A stretch of 12,276 nt of DNA from Candidatus Sumerlaeota bacterium (GTDB lineage Bacteria > Sumerlaeota > Sumerlaeia > MWCT01 > JAGHBZ01), in contig JAGHBZ010000120.1 in assembly GCA_021160705.1 (NCBI GenBank), forward strand, positions 1 to 12,276. Direction: 5' to 3'. Below are positions 1 through 6,312 of the stretch, in pieces (the stretch's first letter is position 1; each line of letters begins with the position of its first letter). The translations under genes were made by a program, and so were the position numbers. The notes beneath the pieces are model-generated. The model ran no database searches, was not told where the DNA came from, and was given only the letters and a program-made list of their open reading frames with translations.

Positions 1-133
1 AAGCAGTGAATAGTTATACTATTCTATATATCAGTGCGTCAAAAATTGCCAAGTATTCAAATTCAGAACGGCTGGGGCTCATTAAACTCTCAATTCTCTA
101 ATAAATTAAATATTAAATTTAAGGACTCTCATT

Positions 134-2443
134 ATGAGCAATAAAAAGGAAAATAAGGAATCTCCCTGGGAACGTGTAAGGGAAATTTGTGGTCTGGTTC
201 TTATATTTCTCGGGGTCTTTATAGCTATATCCCTTTTACAATCACCCTTTCACTTAAATCTCCTTGGCACTTCCGGCAACATCGTCTCAGACTTTCTTAT
301 TCTATTATTTGGTAGATATGTCTCATTTTTTATTCCTGCAGTGCTTATTCTCATTGCCATTTATTTAATCCAGAATTATGTTGTCGGCAGCGTGTGGATA
401 CGCATACTTGGCGTCATAATGGCTCTGGTCTCATTATGTATGCTTCTGGCATTACTCCCAGGTAGCTTTGTTTCAGCAACAAGAGAAAAGATTTTTTACG
501 CAGGCGGTATTATTGGTAATTTTTTCGTCCAGCACCAGGGATTGCGACTCCCGTACTATCTCGGCTATCTTGGGACTATTTTGCTCGGGATATGTTTACT
601 TATGATTTCAGTGCTCTTGACCTTTGATATTAGTCTTAAAGTCGTGGCTGGACAGGGAAAACAGCTGGCAGTGGTCGCCTTCTCTACGATGAGCCTGCCC
701 ATACGCACTCTTCTTAAGAATAAGGCAAAAACAAAGACTTCAGGGACACCCGCACTTCAATACCGAAAAACGAAAAAGAAAGAACCGAAACGACCAGTGG
801 TACTGAGACATACTACCCCTGAAACATCTCCAGCCACAGTTGAAGAAAGAGCACACAAACCAGTAGCACTTGAACAGCCCGACTTGTTCACTACATATAA
901 GCTACCCCCCTTAAGTTTACTTGACGAACCTCCAAAAGACCACTCAGTAAGTATGAGCGACGAAGAATTGGAACGACTCTCGGATATTATAGAACAAACT
1001 CTCAAGGACTATGGAATAGTTGCTCAGGTGGGTGCCGTTACACAGGGTCCGGTGGTTACCCGGTTTGAGCTGCACCCAGCCCCAGGTGTAAAAATTAACA
1101 AAATCCTGACACTTGAAAAGGAATTATCTATGGTTCTTCGGGCGAGCAGTGTCCGAATACAAGCACCCATACCCGGCAAATCAGCTATTGGGATTGAGAT
1201 TCCTAATCCAAAAGTTTCAATTGTATATTTAAAAGAGATGCTCCAGTATCCTAAATTACGTGACCATCGTTCACCGCTTGCGTTTGTGCTCGGTCAGACC
1301 ATATCTGGTGAACCTTACTTATGCGACCTGGGCGTTATGCCACATCTTCTTATCGCAGGTGCCACTGGCTCGGGTAAAAGCGTCTGTATAAACTCAATAA
1401 TCAGTGGGATTCTTTTTCGAGTACCACCTAATCGGGTAAAGTTTATGCTCATTGACCCCAAACGCGTTGAGCTTTCCGTTTATGAAGAGATTCCTCATCT
1501 AATTGCTCCTGTTATCTGTGAAGCCCGTGAAGCTGCCTCCGCATTGAGCTGGCTGGTCACGGTGATGGAAGAACGTTATAAACAACTGGTAGATGTCGGA
1601 GTCCGTAACATCAACTCTTATAATAAATTAGTATTACAGGGCAAACCACATCCTCGCATCCCGGGAAAGTCCATTGAATATATGCCCCCTATTGTGGTGG
1701 TGATAGACGAACTCGCTGATATGATGGTCATTGCACGGCAGGCAGTGGAGGAAAATATTATTCGGCTTTCTCAGCTGGCACGGGCAGTAGGGATTCATCT
1801 GGTCATCGCCACTCAGCGTCCTTCGGTGAATGTTATCACTGGCATTATTAAAGCAAACTTCCCCTGCAGAATAGCATTTCAGGTCTCCAGTAAAGTAGAT
1901 TCCCGAACTATACTGGATATGAACGGGGCAGAGATATTGATTGGTAGAGGTGATATGTTGTTTCTACCCGGCGGTGGACATAAACCTATCCGGGTCCAGG
2001 GCACTTTTGTCTCTGATGGTGAGGTTGAACGCCTGGTCTCCTTTATAAAGGCACAGGAACGTCCAACGTATCTCATAGAGAAATTTGAGTCGGAAAAGAA
2101 AAAACACGAAGGCATCTCTGTGCGCAAAGACGTTGAATATTCCCCGGAGAATGCAAAAGACCATACCAGAGCTGAGGATGACTTTGATACCGAAGTGGAT
2201 GAACTCTCTGAAGAGGCTGAAGATGTTATTGATGACGAGCTGTATCGTGAAGCAGTCAAAATCATCCTCACTACAGGAAAGGCTTCTACTTCTTATTTAC
2301 AGCGTCGGCTAAAGATTGGGTATGTCCGAGCCGGACGACTGATGGACCTGATGGAATCTGCTGGAATTGTCGGTCCAGCAAGGGGAAGCAAGTCTCGTGA
2401 GATTCTTGTTGACCCAGCTGAGTACCTCAAGGAATTTGAGTAA
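134..2443 (+). CDS. ftsK: FtsK/SpoIIIE family DNA translocase
   Basis: This is a septum-anchored, ATP-driven double-stranded DNA pump that moves chromosome ends through the closing division site and, in the well-studied homologues, activates XerCD recombination at dif. The 769 residues show four hydrophobic segments near 18-35, 63-80, 89-109 and 144-163. A short charged Pro/Lys linker follows (about 195-280), then the alpha domain (about 285-385). The RecA-like motor has Walker A GATGSGKS at 409-416 and Walker B VVVIDE ending in D525-E526, followed by the family motif ATQRPSVNVITG. An acidic linker (about 665-700) leads to a winged-helix gamma domain (about 702-764) with GKAS and KIGYVRAGR. 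The length resembles SpoIIIE; the long linker of E. coli FtsK is absent. The start is ATG 134, preceded by AAGGA at 121-125 with 8 bases of spacing. The gene stands alone and converges on the TatD-radical SAM gene. The family assignment is secure. Confidence 0.97.
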   Translation: MSNKKENKESPWERVREICGLVLIFLGVFIAISLLQSPFHLNLLGTSGNIVSDFLILLFGRYVSFFIPAVLILIAIYLIQNYVVGSVWIRILGVIMALVSLCMLLALLPGSFVSATREKIFYAGGIIGNFFVQHQGLRLPYYLGYLGTILLGICLLMISVLLTFDISLKVVAGQGKQLAVVAFSTMSLPIRTLLKNKAKTKTSGTPALQYRKTKKKEPKRPVVLRHTTPETSPATVEERAHKPVALEQPDLFTTYKLPPLSLLDEPPKDHSVSMSDEELERLSDIIEQTLKDYGIVAQVGAVTQGPVVTRFELHPAPGVKINKILTLEKELSMVLRASSVRIQAPIPGKSAIGIEIPNPKVSIVYLKEMLQYPKLRDHRSPLAFVLGQTISGEPYLCDLGVMPHLLIAGATGSGKSVCINSIISGILFRVPPNRVKFMLIDPKRVELSVYEEIPHLIAPVICEAREAASALSWLVTVMEERYKQLVDVGVRNINSYNKLVLQGKPHPRIPGKSIEYMPPIVVVIDELADMMVIARQAVEENIIRLSQLARAVGIHLVIATQRPSVNVITGIIKANFPCRIAFQVSSKVDSRTILDMNGAEILIGRGDMLFLPGGGHKPIRVQGTFVSDGEVERLVSFIKAQERPTYLIEKFESEKKKHEGISVRKDVEYSPENAKDHTRAEDDFDTEVDELSEEAEDVIDDELYREAVKIILTTGKASTSYLQRRLKIGYVRAGRLMDLMESAGIVGPARGSKSREILVDPAEYLKEFE

Positions 2444-2517
2444 TGCACTTTCATTTCCCCTCCCTTCATTGGTATCCCGAAAGCAAGACCGACGAACATA
2501 AATCTTTTATGTATCTC

Positions 2518-3912
2518 TTAGAGAGTCGGTGGGATGAATGAACGAAGACGCAGTGGAACGTGTAGAGTCGCTCTAACAAACTCCTTGAGCTTCTGCTTAT
2601 CAAGTCCGGGAACATCCACAGCAGTCACAGTGACCGATTTAAAATTTTTGACCGCCTGCTGAGTAAACTCAATCACAGACTCAAACGTCCTGTCTGAGAT
2701 AGCAGGTTTGCAGAGTCGGTTATAGTCTTCTCTGGACACTGCATTTATGCTGATAGAAATCCCATCAAACAACTCCGCCAGCTCACCCACAATACTCCGA
2801 CCATTGATAAGATTACCTGTGCCATTTGTGTCAAGTCGTATATAGTTTGCCCTGCGCTTCCGAAGTACCGGCACGAGTCGTTTAATCATATCCAGACGCA
2901 TAGTTGGTTCACCAAGCCCGCAGAATACTACTTCTTTATATCCAGAAAGGTCGGCAGGTAATTCCCTCACTATTTCTGAAAAAGCAGGTTCTTTGTCGAG
3001 TTTCAAATAATGTCCTTTTACCACCCAATTATGCTGACGCTGACAGAACCAGCAGGAGTTAGGACACTGGTTGGTTATGTTGAGGTATAGATTATCCCGA
3101 AGTTCATAGACTAATTCAGGTGGAGTGGTAAGCGGAAGCGAAAATAGCCGTATCGCATTATACCGTGTCACGCGGGTCACGTCTTTACCTGTTAGACCCT
3201 TAAGTTCAGCGATTTTCTCTACGACGAAACGGACATAGGCAGGCTCATTTCTCTTTCCTCTATATTGTTGTGGCGCTACATACGGACAGTCGGTCTCAAC
3301 CACCAGTCGCTCAATGGGTAGGTGCCGAACCACCGCCTGAAGCCTCTCTGCGTTTGGATACGTTATTGGACCCCCGATTCCGATAAAATATCCTGTGTTA
3401 ATAAAATGCTCTGCCGTCTCCAGAGAATCTGAGAAAAAATGGATAACCCCACGCAATGAGCTGAACGTTTGATTTTGCAAAATATCAATCAGTTGTGAAT
3501 ATGCTTCCCGACAATGAATCACTACAGGTAGCCCAAACTCAACAGCCATCTGCAACTGAGTAATTAATGCCTGCCTCTGTGCCTGAATAGGGCTTCTTCC
3601 TCCTTTGAACAGGTCAAGTCCTATCTCCCCTATTGCGACTGGCTTTTTAGTTTTGATAAGCTCCAGTAGTTTCTCTTTTGCGGTCTCATCAAAGTGGCTT
3701 GCCAGATGTGGATGCACGCCAAAGCTGTGGGAGATGGCACTGTTCTTTTCCAGTGCATCAGTGAGCTCGAGCGTGGGGTCAAGTGGGTCATAAACGTTAA
3801 CTATATGCTCCACATTGGCGATTTTCGCACGATTTATAACCTCCGTGAGGTCTAAACGAAATTTCTTATCTCCCAGATGCGTATGTGTATCTATCAATCC
3901 CGGCTCAAACAT
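2518..3912 (-). CDS. TatD-family metal hydrolase fused to a radical SAM domain
   Basis: This is a 464-residue two-domain protein. Residues 1 to about 258 form a complete TatD-type amidohydrolase barrel with all the expected metal ligands: H10 and H12 in DTHTH, E96 in IGEIGLD, H133 in VIHCREA, H158 in GVIHFF and D208 in VETDCPY. TatD proteins are metal-dependent DNases or phosphohydrolases. Residues about 270-464 form a short radical SAM domain with C283-x3-C287-x2-C290 to bind the 4Fe-4S cluster, GLGEPT (332-337) for S-adenosylmethionine, and a DTNGTGN stretch at 361-367. A radical SAM family known for being linked to TatD ends in a similar LRxRS sequence, so the pairing is established, but the substrate is not. 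It is a single uninterrupted frame, so the fusion is not obviously a sequencing artefact. The start at 3912 has only a weak upstream purine tract (GGAAAAAG). The gene is convergent with ftsK and divergent from the secreted-protein gene. The domain calls are secure; the role is unknown. Confidence 0.93.
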   Translation of the reverse strand: MFEPGLIDTHTHLGDKKFRLDLTEVINRAKIANVEHIVNVYDPLDPTLELTDALEKNSAISHSFGVHPHLASHFDETAKEKLLELIKTKKPVAIGEIGLDLFKGGRSPIQAQRQALITQLQMAVEFGLPVVIHCREAYSQLIDILQNQTFSSLRGVIHFFSDSLETAEHFINTGYFIGIGGPITYPNAERLQAVVRHLPIERLVVETDCPYVAPQQYRGKRNEPAYVRFVVEKIAELKGLTGKDVTRVTRYNAIRLFSLPLTTPPELVYELRDNLYLNITNQCPNSCWFCQRQHNWVVKGHYLKLDKEPAFSEIVRELPADLSGYKEVVFCGLGEPTMRLDMIKRLVPVLRKRRANYIRLDTNGTGNLINGRSIVGELAELFDGISISINAVSREDYNRLCKPAISDRTFESVIEFTQQAVKNFKSVTVTAVDVPGLDKQKLKEFVRATLHVPLRLRSFIPPTL

Positions 3913-3950
3913 CTTTTTCCATCAAATATTTTTAGATACAAAATATTAAA

Positions 3951-3970
3951 GCACGTTTCAGGCGTCGTGC
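3951..3970. repeat. Short inverted repeat upstream of the TatD-radical SAM gene
   Basis: GCACG and CGTGC form perfect 5-base arms around a 10-base centre, about 40 bases upstream of the minus-strand start at 3912. It sits in AT-rich DNA where that gene's promoter is expected, so it could be an operator. The arms are short enough that chance is a real alternative. Confidence 0.25.
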
Positions 3971-4076
3971 ATAAAAAATCAAATTTACCATACCACCTGT
4001 GTCCTCAGACTAAAAGGCAAAAAACAAGGAGAGGTTAAAACCTTCAATTTTAATTTACCTCAATGGTTTAAACAGG

Positions 4077-4105
4077 TTGACATAACATCAGGAGTTTCAT
4101 ATCCT
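4077..4105 (+). promoter_or_regulatory. Sigma70-type promoter for the secreted-protein gene
   Basis: A perfect -35 box TTGACA (4077-4082), a 17-base spacer and a -10-like TATCCT (4100-4105, four of six consensus bases) lie 41 bases before ATG 4147. Transcription would start near 4112, giving a leader of about 35 bases that contains the purine-rich site GGGGGA (4134-4139). Spacing and position are ideal; only the -10 box is imperfect. Confidence 0.65.
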
Positions 4106-4146
4106 TATTATGAACACTTAAAAGATAAACAAAGGGGGAAACAATA

Positions 4147-5073
4147 ATGAAATTAATGGAACAAAAAACAGCAATACCTTTACTTCTAATAATACTGCTG
4201 ATTTCAGCCCTGGCAGTTGCTCAACAACCCACAGGACAACAGCCCATAATCAGAACTAACTATATCCGTCTGCTTTATCCAAATGGTGGTGAAGTACTGA
4301 AAATTGGGTCAACATATAGAATAACCTGGAACGCCTCCGCTACACTCAAAACAGTTGGTATACGACTTGTTAATACCCAGTACAATTTGCTCTATACCGT
4401 TGTCACCACTACACCCAACACCGGAGGATACTTATGGCAAGTGCCGTCTTATGTGTATCCAGCACCCGGATATAAAATAAAGATTTACCATCCCTCCACC
4501 CCGTCTCTGTATGATGTAAGTGATTCTACGTTTACTATTGAGAAAGGGTCCACGCCGGGTCCAATACCCACCTGGCAACCACCTGAACGCGAAGTTATAA
4601 AAGTCATCTCCCCCAGAAGCGGAGAGAAATGGTATAAAGAGCGGAACTATTATATTCGCTGGATAGCTCCACGCGAGGTAAAGTATGTTAATCTTTTTGT
4701 CTCGTTTGACGATGGAAAAACCTACAGCAGAATTGACCTCAAAGTTAGAGCCAGCAAAAGAAAATATCGTTGGAAAATACCAAAACATTTTTATAGTTCT
4801 CCTAATTGTCGTATCAAAATCGTTGATTACAACAATCGCTATTATTTTGGCACCTCAGGGCGTTTTGTTATTCTAAAACGCGGTGAAAAACTGGAGCCAA
4901 TCCTTACTCCGCCCACACCTGTACCGGGTCAAACCACCAGTCCAGGTACCATAGGGAGACCAACACCACGGCAAGGAAAAGGAATAACCATTTACAAGAA
5001 AAAAGTAACTACCCCAACGCCGACCTCAACACAAACTCAGAAAAAAATAATTTTTGGCACCAGAAAACAATAA
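4147..5073 (+). CDS. Secreted protein with two Kre9/KNH-like beta-sandwich domains and a Pro/Thr-rich tail
   Basis: This is a 308-residue exported protein of unknown function. The N-terminus is a typical signal peptide: K2 and K7, a hydrophobic core at about 10-24, and a likely signal peptidase I site after AVA (residue 25). No lipobox cysteine follows. Two related modules come next. Module 1 (about 40-134) begins IRLLYPNGGEVLKIGSTYRI and has a TWNAS strand. Module 2 (about 150-247) begins VIKVISPRSGEKW with YYIRW. Both show the (Y/S)P-x-GGE/SGE...W pattern of the Ser-Thr-rich/Kre9-KNH-like domain, common in extracellular and cell-surface proteins. Residues about 248-308 are low-complexity, rich in Pro, Thr, Gln and Lys, with no membrane anchor or sorting signal that I recognise. 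It is basic overall. The start is supported by GGGGGA 7 bases upstream; M4 is an alternative. It has its own promoter and no partner gene. Structural or adhesive surface roles are inference only. Confidence 0.85.
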   Translation: MKLMEQKTAIPLLLIILLISALAVAQQPTGQQPIIRTNYIRLLYPNGGEVLKIGSTYRITWNASATLKTVGIRLVNTQYNLLYTVVTTTPNTGGYLWQVPSYVYPAPGYKIKIYHPSTPSLYDVSDSTFTIEKGSTPGPIPTWQPPEREVIKVISPRSGEKWYKERNYYIRWIAPREVKYVNLFVSFDDGKTYSRIDLKVRASKRKYRWKIPKHFYSSPNCRIKIVDYNNRYYFGTSGRFVILKRGEKLEPILTPPTPVPGQTTSPGTIGRPTPRQGKGITIYKKKVTTPTPTSTQTQKKIIFGTRKQ

Positions 5074-5150
5074 CTCTTTTGCCCTTCATATCTATAAGTG
5101 TTCTGGATACGCAGACCCGAAGAAAGAACAAGCAAAATCTATTATCTGAC

Positions 5151-5186
5151 TTGACAATGGTGTATGTAGTTTAGTAAGATTATAAT
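5151..5186 (+). promoter_or_regulatory. Promoter region of the rpsL-rpsG transcript
   Basis: A perfect TTGACA (5151-5156) is followed after 18 bases by TAAGAT (5175-5180), which overlaps the start of a perfect TATAAT at 5181-5186. The TATAAT lies 24 bases from that -35 box, too far to pair with it. Either TTGACA pairs with TAAGAT, or TATAAT works with a poor -35. Transcription would start near 5187-5193, leaving a leader of about 70 bases before rpsL. Confidence 0.6.
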
Positions 5187-5261
5187 TTAGTATATGGCAT
5201 TATGAGAGAAAGTCTGGGCTTTTTAGGGCATCCGATATTTTTTTAGTATGAGGAGGATTTA

Positions 5262-5633
5262 ATGCCGACGATAAATCAACTCGTGAGAAAAGGTAGAGAA
5301 CAGTTCAAGAAAAAGACAAAGACGCCTGCATTAAAGGGCTGTCCCCAAAAACGGGGTGTGTGTACACGAGTATATACAGTAACACCAAAGAAGCCAAATT
5401 CAGCATTGCGAAAAGTTGCACGAGTCAGGTTAACAAGCGGTCAGGAGGTCACTGCATATATTCCTGGCGAAGGACACAACCTGCAGGAGCATTCTATCGT
5501 ACTGGTCCGAGGTGGTCGTGTGAAAGACCTACCCGGAATTCGGTATAAAGTAATTCGTGGTGTACTGGATTGTCAGGGTGTGGCAAATCGCAAAAAATCT
5601 CGCTCTCGCTATGGCACGAAAAAACCAAAATAA
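5262..5633 (+). CDS. rpsL: 30S ribosomal protein S12
   Basis: S12 sits at the decoding centre of the small subunit and helps set codon-reading accuracy. The 123 residues match the usual bacterial length. Conserved blocks include TPKKPNSALRK, with K43 and K44 at the classic streptomycin-resistance positions, both wild type here. GGRVKDLPG carries K88, the other streptomycin site, and D89, the residue methylthiolated by RimO in E. coli. P91 is also wild type. The tail SRSRYGTKKPK is typical. The start is fixed by AGGAGG (5251-5256) with 5 bases of spacing to ATG. It is the first gene of the str cluster, with rpsG starting 50 bases downstream. No rpoC or L7Ae-type gene lies immediately upstream, as is often seen; the secreted-protein gene is there instead. 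Identification is certain. Confidence 0.99.
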   Translation: MPTINQLVRKGREQFKKKTKTPALKGCPQKRGVCTRVYTVTPKKPNSALRKVARVRLTSGQEVTAYIPGEGHNLQEHSIVLVRGGRVKDLPGIRYKVIRGVLDCQGVANRKKSRSRYGTKKPK

Positions 5634-5683
5634 TAACATCCTTTACATATACAACATATAAATAAGGAGTGGAGAAATCACCT

Positions 5684-6160
5684 ATGCCACGACGCAAAAG
5701 AAAATCACTTAAAAGAGAAATAGCCCCGGACTATAAATACGGTTCGGTGGTTGCAGGAAAATTTATTAACTGTATGATGTGGGATGGGAAAAAGACATTA
5801 TCTCAGAAAATATTTTACCGGGCACTTGAGAAAATTAAGGAAAAGATATCGGATAAAGAACCCATTGAAGTATTTCATCAGGCAGTTGAAAATGTTAAAC
5901 CAGTATTAGAGATTCGTTCACGCCGTGTGGGTGGCGCAAACTATCAGATACCTATAGAGGTTCGACCAGAGCGCCGTCTATCACTTGCTATTAGATGGTT
6001 AGTTCAGGCTGCTCGTTCACGTCCTGAGCGAACTATGGTAGAACGTCTGGCAAATGAAATTGTGGATGCGTACAATAAAACCGGTCTGGCAATCAAGAAA
6101 CGCGAGGATACACATCGTATGGCTGAAGCCAACCGCGCTTTTGCTCATTATCGCTGGTAA
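5684..6160 (+). CDS. rpsG: 30S ribosomal protein S7
   Basis: S7 is a primary binder of the 3' major domain of 16S rRNA and lines the E-site exit of the 30S head. I place the start at ATG 5684 (MPRRKRKS, 158 residues, close to the usual 156). A GTG at 5669 is also in frame, but it lies inside the ribosome-binding region (AAGGAG at 5664-5669 and GGAG at 5671-5674) and would add five unsupported residues. Recognisable blocks are the basic N-terminus, KFINCMMWDGKK, the beta-hairpin region RRVGGANYQIPIEVRPERR, AIRWLVQAAR and the C-terminal EANRAFAHYRW. It follows rpsL after 50 bases on the same transcript and is followed by a strong hairpin terminator before fusA. In E. coli S7 represses the str operon by binding between rpsL and rpsG; I cannot show that structure here. 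Confidence 0.98.
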   Translation: MPRRKRKSLKREIAPDYKYGSVVAGKFINCMMWDGKKTLSQKIFYRALEKIKEKISDKEPIEVFHQAVENVKPVLEIRSRRVGGANYQIPIEVRPERRLSLAIRWLVQAARSRPERTMVERLANEIVDAYNKTGLAIKKREDTHRMAEANRAFAHYRW

Positions 6161-6171
6161 TCTTTATTAAT

Positions 6172-6217
6172 AACTGGTGGCTTTGTTAAAACCTTGAATA
6201 AAGTCACCAGTTTTTTT
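6172..6217 (+). terminator. Intrinsic terminator or attenuator between rpsG and fusA
   Basis: The arms 6172-6187 (AACTGGTGGCTTTGTT) and 6197-6212 (AATAAAGTCACCAGTT) pair over 16 positions with two G-U wobbles, closing a 9-base loop. A run of seven T lies at 6211-6217, five of them beyond the stem. It begins 11 bases after the rpsG stop codon. This is a textbook Rho-independent terminator on the plus strand. It could end the rpsL-rpsG mRNA or only reduce read-through into fusA. Confidence 0.85.
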
Positions 6218-6244
6218 ATGAGCAAATATGAACAAAACTCATCG

Positions 6245-6273
6245 TTGCCTATTGCGAAACTAAGTGTTAAATT
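6245..6273 (+). promoter_or_regulatory. Candidate separate promoter for fusA
   Basis: TTGCCT (6245-6250), a 17-base spacer and TAAATT (6268-6273) each match four of six consensus bases. They sit between the rpsG terminator and ATG 6313. The hexamers are weak. The main argument is positional: if the upstream hairpin terminates well, fusA needs its own start of transcription. Confidence 0.35.
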
Positions 6274-6312
6274 TACATATTCGGAGCGGTAGATTCCCGC
6301 TAAGAAGGAAAA

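Noticed and set aside
3..101. An open frame running in from the left edge (32 codons to TAA at 99-101) that might be the 3' end of an upstream gene
   Set aside because: The frame is short, I recognise no family in it, and a run of this length is quite likely by chance in one of three frames.
1879..2271. A 130-codon minus-strand open frame inside ftsK
   Set aside because: Ser-rich low-complexity translation opposite a fully conserved FtsK motor and acidic linker; a shadow frame.
2496..2512. Inverted repeat ACATAAA/TTTATGT between the convergent ftsK and TatD-radical SAM genes, considered as a terminator
   Set aside because: A 7-base all-weak stem except one G-C pair, with a 3-base loop and no T tract, is too weak to call.
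5077..5137. Nested complementary pairs TTTTGC/GCAAAA and TGTTCT/AGAACA after the secreted-protein gene
   Set aside because: The internal loop is very lopsided and the hairpin loop about 20 bases; there is no T tract, so neither a terminator nor a riboswitch is supported.
5157..5186. Pairing TTGACA 5151-5156 directly with the perfect TATAAT at 5181-5186
   Set aside because: The 24-base spacer is outside the 15-20 range that sigma70 holoenzymes tolerate, so the pair is not called as one promoter.
5669..5683. A GTG start at 5669 that would lengthen S7 by five residues
   Set aside because: The GTG falls inside the Shine-Dalgarno region, and the family's conserved N-terminus begins at MPRRK, ATG 5684.
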